DNA of 64,000 nt from Vitis vinifera (taxonomy: Eukaryota; Streptophyta; Magnoliopsida; Vitales; Vitaceae), in NCBI RefSeq assembly GCF_030704535.1, contig NC_081818.1, positions 6,768,501-6,832,500 on the forward strand, read 5' to 3'. The notes under the pieces were generated by a model, which worked only from the letters and a program-made list of their open reading frames with translations, ran no database searches and was not told the origin of the DNA. Made by a program: the position numbers and the translations under genes. The first letter of the stretch is position 1. Each line of letters begins with the position of its first letter. Below, piece by piece: positions 1 through 18,990 of this stretch.

Positions 1-3000
1 ACCATTGACACATTTAGAAACAAGCTAAGATTAAAAAGGAATTTAACCTCATGATCATTAGTTACACAAATAATAATTATCCAACCAAGAATGTATATGG
101 GATATGCCTCTTGGGATGTTCCAATCATCATGTGCCCAAAAAGGTAAATAGACAAAGTAGCCCCACCCCACAATCATGTGCTCTTTATCATCAAGGAAAC
201 ACTTCTTCTCAAAAGTAGCCCATTATTTCTTGTCTTCTAGTTCCCTTGTGTCAAACCATACCAAAATTGACACCTATCTTTATAGGAAATAAATAATTAT
301 ATGGCTTCTATGATTTCCACAAAAAATAAAAAATAAATAAATAAAATTCAAACTCAAGTTATGCCATTTTAGATTAATTTTAAGGCATGTTTGGCTTTTG
401 AGAATTAAATTTCTTTTTTTCACTTTAACTTTTTTTTTTTATTAAAAGAGCTTTTTATTTAACAAAAAGTCATGAAAGACAGGCATATCTTATTATATAT
501 TAAAATTTTAAATAATTATTTTAAGTTTTTGGATGTTTTTATAATAGCTTGAAATTTGGATTTTTTTTTTGTTTTTTTTATTAAATTTTAAATAAATATT
601 TTTTAAAAATGACATGCACCTCACCTAGTTTAAGTGTACTCCTTCAATTGGTTGTGCTTAATAGTGTATTTAATAATATTTTTATTTGAATTGTTTTTAA
701 TGAAATCTTTTTTTTTTAAGTGTTTTTAAAAAAATTAGTCTATCTTTTTTCTTTTTCCAAACAACAATACCAATGATTTTTTAATATTACAAATAATTTT
801 TCAAAATTTTAAAAGTATTTCATAAATTTTATCAAACACTTATAATTCGTTTTGACCATATTTTTAAAAACTATTTTAATTTCTCATGTTTTATTTTTAT
901 TTATAAAAATTGATTAAAACAATTTCTATTTTTTTTAAATGTTTTCTATTTTACTTTATTTTTAAAAATTATTTTTAGATGACAACAACCAAATAATATC
1001 ATAATTTTTTTAAAAATAGTTTTTAAATCACACAATCAAATAGACTCTTAAGGCGCATTTGATAGTGATTCTAAAAAATATTTTTTGATTTTTTTAACAC
1101 TTAAAAATTTTTATCTTTCAAATATTATAAATTTTAAAAATACTTTTTAAAATAACTGACAGACACATTTTTAAATATTTTTTTCAAAAATAAAAATACT
1201 TTTTAAGTTAAAAAAAAATTTCCAATAATCATTATCAAAAAGACTTTAATAAGACTTATAACGTGTAAAGCCTTGTAACACTTTTATATCTTAATATATA
1301 TATATATATATAAACCTATTACCTTTATCCTATATTTGATTATTAAACATTTAAAAAAAAAACAAGAAAAGTTAATAAATTATTTTTATATATTTCTTCA
1401 AATTTATTTCACTCTTTTTTTTATTTCTTTATATATAAAAAATAAATAAATTTAAAATACATCTATTTCCAATTAATATTAATTATATTTAATTTTTTTA
1501 TGATAAATTAAACATGAGAAAATTCTTCTTTTTTAACAATTTTTTTTCTTTTTTCAACTTGGAATTTTTTATTTCCCAAAAAATCCTTGTCCTTGAGCAC
1601 AACAAAAAAATCATCAAAATTATTGGATTATGCAAATGTCGATAAACAAAAAGTGGGAATCCCTATGATTTTTTTGGCTTATGAGTTGAAACTTGTTGCC
1701 TTCTCTTCTTAGACTTTAGTGGCTATGCATGAGCATGGATATTCGGAACACGTTCACATTTTTTAGAAAAATATTATTAAAATAAATTATTTAAAAAATA
1801 AATATAAAATATAATAATTTTAAATTACAAAAATACAAAAAATAAATACAAAAATATAATACTATTGGCTCACCCTTTTTATGCCAAACTTGTATTTTAA
1901 AAATGAAAGTTTAGCTTTATTTCATAAATATAAATTTTATGGGAAATTCAATTGGACATAAATTAAGATATTATTAGAATAATTTTCATAGAATGGTTTT
2001 TTCTTTTAAAATAATAATTAAAGATTTTTTTGATAAATGTTTTCGTAAATAGTTTTTTAATTATTTATAACAAAAACTAGGAAAATACTTTTTACATCAA
2101 GAAAATAGAAAATTAAAGTTTGTTTAATAACTATTTTCTGTTTTTTTTTAAAATAATTTGTAGTTATTTAAAGTTGTTTTCATTTGTTTTTAAGAACCGT
2201 TTTAAAAAATTATACAAACATGTATAATAATTAAAAATAAAGTAGACATAAAAATTATTTTAAAAATATATTTAAAAATATTAAAAACATGTTAAAAACA
2301 TTTAAGGTGTTCAGATAGACTTTTATTTTACAAAACATTAAAAAACAATCTTCAAAAAGGGTTTTCAAAAACTATTTTTCAGAACTATTTTAAAAAGTAA
2401 TCTTATTTTTTGTTCTTGAAAACAAAAATATGATATTTTCATAAAATATTTTCTTAATTATTTTCACTTTTATTTTTAAGAGTGTTTAAAAAAATAATAA
2501 TACAAATATATAGAATGATTGGAGATAAAATATCATGTATAGAAATTATTTTTAAAAAATATTTAAAAACATAAAATAAATAAATAAATAAAAACATTTC
2601 AAGGATCCAAATAAATATTTATTCTATAAAATATAAAATAACATGTTTAAAACATTATTGAAATCAATTACCAAACATGTTTAAATTGTTGTACTAGTCC
2701 AAAAGGGGCCTATAAACAGTGACCCACCAAACCTAAACCAATTTGTTTATTAATCCTTTTGCCCTAAAATTTCGGTGGAGGTCTTAACTAAAATTTAATA
2801 ATTTGACATCAATTTCATCATAACACCCTAACAACTTTTATCTGACTACCCCCGCCTTAAACAACCACAACGTTGTGTTACAAATATTTTCAAATCCATT
2901 TCATTGATCGGAAATGGTACTACTGGTGTCACCTGTCCCAAAATGAATGCATAATTCCTCTTTGGAATTGGGGAGAACCACCTTAGTTGGTGTATGTAGT

Positions 3001-5250
3001 AATAATATGACTTGTATATTTCTTTAAGAGTTATTATTTGGGTGATCCATCATCGGGTTTAAAAAACGACATTGTTGTACTCCATCAATCCCTTTCCCAA
3101 TACGAGGCTCTCACAAATTGAATCTATGATATTGACTTTAATATCAGTTCTTAGATCGAACTTTAACCATCTTATCAGAAAATCAATTGGTGATCAATGA
3201 AGATAAATCAAACCTTTTATGATATTCGATATCACATTTTACGGGCTTATTCTAAGAATCATTATTTAAGTGATTCATTATTGAACTTAAAAGTGTTAAG
3301 TCTCGGAAAATTTGTCTTTGCAAAAATTATTTACCACCAATTTATTTTATTTTAATTTTTTACATTTTTTAGGTACATCTTGGAGAATTATTGTAATGGA
3401 AATGCTTGTAGCTTTTTTTTATGGGTAAAACCCTTTTAGTATTTAAATATAAGTCAATTTTTTTATTTAATGATTATTTTTAAAAGTAAATTTTTAAAGC
3501 TCTATCAAAAATTAATTCATAAAATTTTCAAATGTCACATTTAATTTTTTATTTTTTATTTTAAAATAAATAAATAAATGGTGGTAAAGTTCAACTTGAC
3601 CTGTCAAATACATCTCTAGGACATGCTAGTTGCTATCAAGTCTATAATAAAATTATATATCCAAAATAATAAACAAATAAATGAAAAAGTTAATAATTAT
3701 TATTATAATTAATAAAAAAAGATATAGGGATGGAAGATGAAATGTAGACCAACCAAAGCGCGTCCACAAGACTCTGTCCGGTCAAACTTCTTTATTTCTT
3801 TCTTTATTCATCACTATTAAAAGAATAATAGAGGGCATTTTAGTCATTAAAATAATGCGTACGCTCGTGAAACAGTAGTCCGTTGCAGACGGCGTGGGAT
3901 CCACGATGCTTCTTTTGGTCGGCCCCTCTCATTCGTCGCTGCCGCATTCACCCATTATTACGAAAAAGCCCCTCTAAAGCCGACTTATTTACCTCCCCCC
4001 GCTCCCTTCTTTTGTCTTTTGCAGTCTTTTTCACTGCCGTTCTCTTTTTCCTCCTCTCACAAGACTCTCAACACAAAGTAGATATCATCCTTTAATAACC
4101 CCATCAATCTCTCCTTTTCTCACAGGACTTTCAAGGTGGGCTTCATAAATATTTTTCTTTATTCTCATTTATTTACATATCCAAAATTTGGTGGGTTGCC
4201 TTTAATTATTAATTAATTAATTATTATAAATTTTATTTAAATATAAAAATTATTTATCAATTTTTAAAAGTAATTATCATTTATATTTTCTTCATTAATT
4301 CTTTTAATGACTCGCCATAAAAATGGATTTCAACCCTTTATTTCAAGACATTTTTTGTTATGTTAATTTTTTCTTTGGACCACGAGATTTCCCGACAAAA
4401 TGAAACTTAATTGTATCTTTAAAACTTTATTAAGATTTTATTTAATAGTAATTTTTGGAAGGGTTTTTAATTTTTTTAAGGTTTAAATTTTTTTAATTTT
4501 CAAGTATCAAAAATATTGAAAGTGCTTTTAAAAATCATTGCCAAATACGCTGTAACTTTGTTATCCATTTTTCTCTCAAATATTTTCATATTTTTCTTAA
4601 ATGCATAATTTTATTTCCAATTTTAACATATTTTTCTTTTAATTTTTGTTTTTTTTTCAAAATTATCATATATTTCCTAAATATTGATATTGAATCAGAA
4701 TACTTTTTATTTATTTATAAATAAATTCATTTAGAAAATTGGGAAAGGGATGATTTTATTATTTTATTGTAAAAATAGTTTTAGACTATGTTTGGTTACC
4801 AAAAATTTTGAGGTAAAATGCAAAGGAAAAAAAGGTGAAAAAAAAATAAAAAATAAGTTTTAAATTTAATAAATTGTTTTTATCCATTTCTTCAAATTCA
4901 TTTTACTTATTATTATAACAAGATTAAATAATTTGAAAATATATAAATTTCAAATTAATTTTAATTATATTTAATTTTTTATATAATAAAATCAAATATG
5001 AGAAAATAATTTTTTCGTAACAATTTTTTTTAATACACACTAAACATTGTTATAATATTGCCTCAAAGTATATTTACAAATATGATAAATCACATCATAT
5101 CTTTTATATGTACTTATTATTTATACATGGTCCGATTTTTTTTTTTTAATTTAAAATTTTCCATATATTTTTAATTATCTGTTGGTATTATTTCTAATTT
5201 ATATATAAATAAATACTTTTTTTTTTTAAAATAAGAAGGAAAAAGGGAAA
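1..5250. other. AT-rich intergenic spacer with MITE-like repeats
   Basis: No gene is supported here. The stretch is very AT-rich with long A and T runs. Around 1020-1250, 2100-2420 and 2450-2700 there are repeated-looking blocks mixing TTTTTAAAAATA-type tracts with phrases such as AAAACATTTAAGG and AAAACATTTCAAGG. These resemble degenerate MITE or solo terminal-repeat debris. An (AT)n run lies near 1293-1312. A less AT-rich pocket at about 3770-4140 is described separately. Confidence 0.6.
3770..4140 (+). promoter_or_regulatory. GC-richer pocket, possible distal 5' leader exon of the kinase gene
   Basis: This pocket stands out from the AT-rich surroundings. It is pyrimidine-rich towards its 3' end and finishes in a plausible splice donor (TTTCAAG followed by GTGGGC at about 4135). 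That looks like a plant 5' untranslated exon. The 70-codon reading frame inside it (3883-4095) has no recognisable protein character. Connection to the kinase gene 2.3 kb downstream is a guess. It could equally be an unrelated promoter or a remnant. Confidence 0.25.
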
Positions 5251-5299
5251 TTGGTAATGGTAATTATGAATAGGACAATAGGAGTAGAAATGGACAGTA

Positions 5300-5460
5300 G
5301 GTGTTGGAGTATCTCTCACATGTCAGAACTGAGAGGAACCGGAGATGCATCTCCATCTTCCACTTCTACTACTTCTGCTTCTGCTACCTCTTCCTTCTTC
5401 ACTTTCTCTGCAAATGTAGTCGTCTCTCTCTCCCTCTCCTCTTTCTCCTTCTGCATTCAG
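5300..5460 (+). other. Probable 5' UTR exon and leader of the NEK kinase gene
   Basis: A CT-rich leader-like stretch ends in CTGCATTCAG followed by GTACTTTC, a good donor at 5461. A likely acceptor lies just before 6419 (GTGATAG) or 6396 (ATAACAG). The intervening 5461-6418 looks like a leader intron. The start codon of the kinase follows at 6471. The Ser/Thr-rich reading frame across this leader is read as low-complexity UTR, not protein. The transcription start was not located. Confidence 0.5.
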
Positions 5461-6470
5461 GTACTTTCTTTTTCTCTTCTATTTTCTTGCATTTTCCTTC
5501 TCAATTCCGCATTTCCCCCCTCTTCATTCACTCCAGTTTCGCACTACTTTTCAAGCCATTTTACTTCATATAAAACGGAATTACGTGTTTTTTTGGAGAA
5601 GGCGCTTTAACTGGAGCCAAACAGTTCTCCCTCTGAGGCTCCCGTGAGTGACGCTTTCGTTTTCTCATGTCCTGAACAGTGAATTTTTTTTGAGATTGAA
5701 GATTTCCTTTCGTTTTCTCGGCATCCAAACGGAGCATTGCTTTTTTTTATGGAGTTTGAGGGTGCATTTGCCGTTTTCAGTGTCTATTCAGTGATTTACT
5801 TCTCTATTATCTTTTTTCCTTTTCCTTTTTCTAATTTTTCTCTTGTTAGAAGTGATGAATCTGCGTCTCGGTTAGGTTGTTTGTGATACATGTTGTGGAT
5901 TTTCTCTGTGATTTCATTTTACACAAACGCTCGATTTTAATATGAGAAATCTGTGGTCTGAAACGGCTTCATTAGTTTGACATCTTTTGCTTATGCTGTT
6001 TTCTATTTGCTGAGAGAATGTGGGATAAGAAAGAAAAATGATGACTTGGAAGATTGGATTTTTTCTTTTCTACTTTGCTCTGTTTCCCGGGCATGAAACT
6101 TATCCATTTCTTTCATTCTTTTGTTAAAATTTGTGTTTATGTATACAATGTGGCATCATAGACTTGTACTTTTGTTTGATATTTGGGGAACTTTTATATC
6201 CTTATGCCATATAGATTCCATTTTCAGTTGTTTTGTTTGCATTTAATAGTTTTTAATGAAATATATTCCAATTTATTCTACTGTGAATATGCATTTCTTG
6301 GGTAGCTTCATTTATGATTCGCTTGCTTTCTTTTTCGTTGTTCCTCTCAAAATTTTCTCATGTTTACACACATTTGAGTATTTTTGGTATAACAGATGAT
6401 TTTGTGAATGTGTGATAGGACTAGATCCTTTTGGTCTATATCTGAGAAAGGGGAAGTAATCATACACCAC

Positions 6471-13172
<6,702 letters not shown>

Positions 13173-14309
13173 ACAGCTGACATCAGTACTCTAATTGTTT
13201 CTGTAACAAATTTTAGAGTTGGGTCTATAAATTTTCATTATGTGAAGGCACCAGGCAGAGGCTAATGTCTAGGTTATAATTAGATTTTCTTGTTTTTTCT
13301 TAATGAAGTTTCCCTTGTAGCAATTTTATCATTTTCATTGAAGTAGACATTCTGTATCTGAATTCTTAGTTTGGAGAATGAGATGGGGGTTACTAGTTGT
13401 CAGGAAATTGCATTTGAAAAATTATGACTTTAAGTTAAATGGCAACACAGGCCTGTTGTAGGGTTATCAGTGATTGCCATGGCAACCCAGTTGTGCCATT
13501 TCTCGTTTCTCTGTTTTCAAATTCTTAGGGAAACCTTTGAAAACAATATCCTTGTTCTGAAAATTTTATTTTTCTTTTGAAGTGTTTCTGCAGAAAAAGT
13601 AGGGGTCCTACCAAAATGTCACCTACTCCTGCAGCTCATCAATGGGGAGAACATTTTGTAAGTCCGAATTTTCTGATTGATATGCTTGCATGTTTGCACC
13701 CTCTTTGGCAATACTATTTAAAAACAGTTTTTGGAAACCGTTTTCCGTTCTTTAGAACAAAAGAAAAAAGGAAAAAAAATTGAAACTAGTTTTGTAACTT
13801 TAAAAATATATTTGATAAATTTTTTACTGAAAATTATTTTTTGAAAATCTATTCTGAAAATACATTTCTTTTGAGTGTTTATATGATCTTTCATTTTTCT
13901 ACAATATTGTCTGATCAATCCCATTACTGTTGCTGAAGTTGGTTGGTCTTTGCTGAAGCATATCTTTACATATTTATTCAGTTTGAAAATAGATTGGTAC
14001 CAGCACTAAATGTCTCAGTTATTACAATGTCATGAAATTTGTATTAATTTTTAAGAGCTCTGTTTACAGATTCATGAATGGAGTCCAGTTAGTAATCTTT
14101 ATCACTCTTTTCCATCTCTGCATCATATATATAGCCTTCTTGTTCTTCTGTTACTCAGATCAACTGTGTGGTATTCCAAGTATTCCTTCCAAAATTCTTT
14201 GACTTTATGGCAAGTGATGAGCAATTAGAACATGGTCACATGGGGCTGCATTCATAGTTGAAACACATTAGCCATCCAAAGATTGAAAAAGGAGTGAGTA
14301 AAGCATTCA
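13173..14309. other. Intergenic: kinase 3' UTR and convergent IQD 3' flank
   Basis: This holds the kinase 3' untranslated region and the gap to the convergent IQD gene. Around 13705-13870 there is an AT-rich block containing AAACAGTTTTTGGAAACCG and AAAATTATTTTTTGAAAA. It resembles the MITE-like repeat family seen at 16989-17224 and elsewhere. Nothing coding is recognised; the reading frames at 13577-13924 are within this repeat. Confidence 0.5.
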
Positions 14310-16011
14310 TCAGTGACTTACCTCATAAGCAACTGCAGGTGTGCAGTAGTTGGAAGTGCTGGTTACCGTGCTATTTGAATCGCACTCACTGTCTTTGAGA
14401 GCCATTGTTGATTGATAGAGCTTGATTAACCAGGGCTCTGGGTTTTCAATAGAAATACTTCCTGCATGTGAGGTTGGATGTTGTCTCTGAACATGTTGTG
14501 AGCCACTTGCTTCTCCCACTAATGTTGTTTGTCTGCTCTTTTGCTTGTTGCCCCATTTGGGTCGTTGTTTTGGTTCACTTTGGGACCTGGCCTTTGCCTT
14601 TGAACATTCAGTGTTGGCCATGTAGTTTGGTAAGAAAGGGTAGTGAGGAGATGAGTCTGCATGGCAGTCTGCTTGAGGAAAACAGAAAGATTTTCTTGTT
14701 GAGTTTGATCTGTACATGGGAGAATCGTGATGGGGAGTAAGCTCTCCAGAATAATATTTGATGATCCCTTGCTCTATTCTTTGTATTTGTGAGTAATTCA
14801 GAAAGCCATGTCTATTATTGGAATCTCCCTGTGTTCCATCCTGATTCACTTTGATTTTCTCCTGCAGACACAAGACCAGATGGCATATGAGATGATGAAG
14901 TCAGATCTCCTTCTTTTAATTCCATATTCAGGCTACAAGGCAGCAGGTAAGCAAGTTTTCTTCCTGGCACCCTTAGCCTCTTTTCATTTTCTGAGAGAAC
15001 AATGTGAAAAGAAAGAAAACAAGTTTTGATTTTTGAAAATGATGTTGATAGAAATAGTTGCAAGGCACAGTAGTTAAGTGGAGATTTTTTTTCTTCTCTA
15101 GGTTCTAAAATGGCAGAAAATCTTTAAGTACCTTTTTTCTACTTCTATATTTCATAAGTAACCAAGTTGAATAAATTGAAAAGAAAATTCTGAAATTGGA
15201 AAATGTTGTATATGATGACTAAGACATACCCCAAGTCCTATCCTAAGCCAGTTGTCCTGATGGAAATTTCTGTGAACCGATGATTGCCTATTCACAACAA
15301 TCTGTGCTTCCTCAGCCACCTGAATTCTCTGAACCCGTGCCCTAACTTGAATCGCCATCAGTGCATGCATGCGCCGCAGGGTCGTATTGGCTTGTTTTCT
15401 CACCTGATGACCCCTCACAAGTGCTTGTAACTTCACTAGTCCCCTTAAAGCACACAATGCTTTCCTGGCCTGTTAAAGCAGACATTCAACCCATCATTTC
15501 ATTTACATACAATGAACTCTCAGCAAACTGGTTTCTTTTCCCATGGAAAATCATGTAGGTGAGTATGACATACTGCACATTCAAAACCTGTGGTTTGACA
15601 CGAGAAATGAGATTCAATCCAAGTTTGAATTAGTACCAAATAAGAACGAAAAATGGCTTGAATCTTCGTGGCAGCAGCGTGTTCAACCTCGCTGTGTTTT
15701 CCTGCTCCATTTGTTTCTGCCATAGTTGTTTGAGCAGTTGCAGTGGCTGCAACTGCCACAGCCATGCCAAAGCTCTGCTCATTCTTCTGCTTCGGACTGC
15801 CCTCGTTTACAAGTGGGGGAAAGACAATTGAGCCCAAGGCTCTTGAACTCTTATGTCCGAAGCTCCATCTCCGCTTCTCCTTTGGAGTTACTGGTACAAT
15901 TGCAGTCGAGATCTCCACATTCTCCCCAGAAAATGAGCCATATTTCTTCTTGTATTTCTCCTCCTTTTTCCCTCCCAAGAGGCTCCTAATCCACCTACCG
16001 GCCTTTCCCAT
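14310..16011 (-). CDS. IQ67-domain (IQD) calmodulin-binding protein
   Basis: IQD proteins are plant calmodulin-binding scaffolds, usually at microtubules, plasma membrane or nucleus. Exons on the minus strand: 16011-15637 (125 codons), 15469-15230 (80 codons), 14861-14310 (183 codons plus stop), all joined in phase 0, giving about 388 aa. The start [13 protein letters not shown] is the usual IQD N-terminus. The IQ67 region runs from [13 protein letters not shown] to RARVQRIQ. The first intron falls in phase 0 inside IQ67 (SYL|ARK), the diagnostic IQD intron position. The DUF4005 signature appears in exon 3 as [15 protein letters not shown]. One oddity is that the usual Gly of the first IQ motif is Ser (FRSYL). 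The last codons before the stop overlap a strong donor (GAG|GTAAGT at about 14320), so a further short exon downstream remains possible. Confidence 0.92.
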
Positions 16012-16149
16012 CTTAGTCAAGCAATCTAAGCTCTCATTCTACAAAACCACATCCAATCTCATTTATAAACAACTCAAAACTCCCTTTGACTTATCCCATG
16101 TATACTACCTTATTTATTTTTGGTTCACCACTGACCCTCACCTGCAATG

Positions 16150-16985
16150 AAGCTTTCTGGCCTTTTGTGTGATTGTTTAATGGGCAAGGCCTGCAAAAAC
16201 CCCCCAAATTAAGCCATTTGCCACTCTCACAGATACCTCTCCTTTTTGTAGCTTTCTCAAAGACCCATGTCCTTTTGTTTCTTTGTAGTGTCCTTTTCTA
16301 CATTTTGAGGTGTAGTGGTCTCATAGATTGCTGTTTTCAAGGTGTCTTGTGTATCATGCAATCACTTTTTTTGTGTGTTACTTGTGATTGGTGATCAAGT
16401 AACTCTGGTTTGGACTTGATCAGCATTGGGTTTTGAGTGATGCCATAGACTTCTCAGTTTTGTTTTTGTGTTTTTGTTTTGAAAATGCAAGTGTGGGTGG
16501 TATGTGACTTTATGATGGTTGTGGAAATTTAGGTTGGAATAAAGGGGGATGGGATTATTTTGGCTTTATAACCACTCCAATGTCATCCATCTTGGGTAGG
16601 TACTTTTTGACTTATGGATTTGTTCAATCATGCCACTCCCTTTAAAATTCTTGTGTAAACTCATCACTCCCAACAAAAAAAATATATATCATAGGTTGAT
16701 TGTGGTTATAATAAAATATGAAATCATTTTTTAATGCTTTCATCAATCAACTCGCTTCTAAGGTCTATCTTCTGTAGCTATAATAATGTCGGATGAAATG
16801 TTGCTTTAAAATGAAAAGAGACTTTTTATTTAATATGGAAAATAAAAAATTATATAAGGTTTTTTTTGTGGGATTTGGGACGTTTGACGAAAAAGACAAA
16901 AATATAGTGGAAAGAAAGTTAAAATCTTACAAAATTCTTCATTCTAAACAAAAAGACAAATCAATTTTAAAAAGTGTTAACAATT
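16150..16985. other. IQD upstream region / intergenic
   Basis: This contains the presumed promoter and leader of the IQD gene, which is transcribed leftward. Short reading frames here (16173-16394, 16793-16999) lack codon structure or recognisable motifs. I saw no convincing TATA box placed relative to a mapped start. Confidence 0.4.
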
Positions 16986-16988
16986 TTA

Positions 16989-17224
16989 GGGTTGTTTGAA
17001 AACTATTTTTCAAAATAGTTTTGAGAAATAATTTTTAAAAATTATTTTTAAATGTGATTTAAATAGCTTTTATAAGTAGTTTTTTTTTTAATTATTTTTT
17101 ATATTTATATAACATTTTTTAAGCAATATTAAAAAAAACAATTCAAGAATATTATCTGAAAATACAATATTTTTTGTTTACAAGAATAAAAAATTGTTTT
17201 TGAAAATAGTTATCAAATAAGACA
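16989..17224. mobile_element. MITE-like element with imperfect terminal inverted repeats
   Basis: The left end reads GGGTTGTTTGAAAACTATTT. The right end, reverse complemented, reads TGTCTTATTTGATAACTATT, sharing the core TTTGA(A/T)AACTATTTT. TTA flanks both ends (16986-16988 and 17225-17227). The interior is AT-rich and non-coding. Related blocks occur near 2100-2420, 13705-13870, 21711-21985 and 30305-30590. The superfamily is not certain. Confidence 0.5.
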
Positions 17225-17464
17225 TTAATTAAGTATAAATTTTTTTATTACTTTTCCCATCCTTTTACTTTGCATTTTATTTTCTTTCTTTGATACTTTT
17301 TCTCAAACATTTCAATCCAATTAAATGTAAAACTTCTTTATTCAAAATTCTTATTAAAAAAATTTCACTTTTAACTTGTTTGAATTTCATGTTACTAGTT
17401 AAGAATTTTTTTTTTCTCCTTTTTTTTGGAAAGTCAATCAAAATCCTGGAATTAATTCTAACTT

Positions 17465-18990
17465 ATTGTTAGTGTACGAAGTCTTAGACCCGGTGACTAG
17501 TTAGTGAGCGAGCAAGCAAGTAAGCAAACCCAACAACAATCTTGTCATACTTTTGGGCGATCGAGCTAAGTTGATCAATCTGGATGAAAACAATCCTTAC
17601 TTATACCATTTGGATGGTTCAAGTTAGTAGGGTGAGGAGCAAAGAAATAGACGTGAAGGATTGACTAAGACTAAAGGATTATCCATTGTGATACAAACTT
17701 TTGTGATGAGCTATTGGAATAATGTTGGTTTGTTATTGGTTGGTTAACCTTGCTCTCACCGCAGCATCATGGTAACCATACTTAGTTTATTATTAACTAA
17801 TACAGATTGCCCAAGCGGTGGTTGGTAGATGATTGGGAATGTCTCATACCAATAGAATGTATCAAAGTCTTGATAGGTGTATATCGTGGCGACCCATGTG
17901 ATGCCAACTTGGCTATTAGGGTGGGATATATCTTAATTTCTTGTTAGGTGAATGCATGTTCCTTCTTGTGAATGCTCTAGCCACTATCCTAGGTGCCCTC
18001 TTTCGGCTCGGGCCCTCATGTGTATTAGGTATTTTGAATGCTGTTGGTTGTTGGTCAAGGGCTCACCTTGAGTGCCCTCTTAATTGGGTTCGCTTTAGTT
18101 GGACCTATACCCAATCAGGCTAGGCCCCTTTAAGCTACTATCCTAGGTGGCCTTCTTTTGACTCGGGCCCTCATGTGCAATAGGTGCTTCAAGTGTTGTT
18201 AATTGTTGCCTCAAGGTTATTGAGTGGTATTGCATGGCCATGCCCACTTAAGCAAATACAATTTCACTTAATGAAAAAGTTGCTTAGTCATTCTCCATAT
18301 CTCATTTATTTGGAGTTAGTGTTTCGCTTATTATGTTTCTATCATCTCCTAATTGCTATAAAACCCTCAAAAATGGGAGTTTAAGTCCAATTATCTTTCA
18401 TGGCGCTTGTAGCCTATGTGGTCACCATGACTTCCTATTCATTCTTATAGGTGACACTTGTTGTTGGTACGTAAAGTCTTCGATTGAGTAAGTGAGTCTA
18501 ACAACAATCTTATCCTACTTTCAAGTGATTAAGCTAAGTTAAACTATCTGGATAAACCTCTATAAATAAGGATAATTAGACAACTTTCAACTAAGGCACT
18601 TTAGTGGTCAAGTTAGTAGGACAAAGAGCAAAAAAGTAGACGTAAATGATTCATTCAAAGTTATAGGGTTATTTGCCCTAATATATGCATTTAAGCTTCA
18701 AGGAATATGAACACGATAATCTTGTAAGCTATTAAAGCCACTATATGCCCTAATCTAGGCCTTGGTGAGCTATGACAACAATACTAAGTCATTATTGGTT
18801 GGTTAACTCTAACCTTGCTCCATGGCAACGTGATGCTAGCCATGCTTAAGTTGTTATGAACTCATTAGGACTACCTAAGTGATGCTAAACACATGATCAA
18901 CAATGCCTTGAGTTGATGGAACACACCATCTCAACAAGTGTCCATCATGGTGACCCACATGATACTAGCCTAGCCTCTAAGGGATGAACT
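17465..18990. repeat. Degenerate direct repeat (about 500 bp, 1 kb apart) with an inner 154-bp tandem duplication
   Basis: The block from about 17465 to 17930 is repeated at about 18461-18990. Shared phrases include AACAACAATCTT, GATCAATCTGGAT versus AACTATCTGGAT, TCAAGTTAGTAGG, and TATTGGTTGGTTAAC. Between them, ACTATCCTAGG...CTCGGGCCCTCATGTG occurs at 17983 and again at 18137, a 154-base period. No coding capacity or clear primer-binding site was seen. It may be a decayed LTR or LARD-like element. Confidence 0.6.

Noticed and set aside
5251..5610. 119-codon Ser/Thr-rich frame
   Set aside because: It crosses a good splice donor at 5461 and its composition is that of a CT-rich leader; no motif.
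14468..15029. Plus-strand frames over the IQD exon 3
   Set aside because: Antisense to a well-supported exon with DUF4005 signature.
15361..16150. Plus-strand frames of up to 135 codons
   Set aside because: Antisense to IQD exons 1 and 2.
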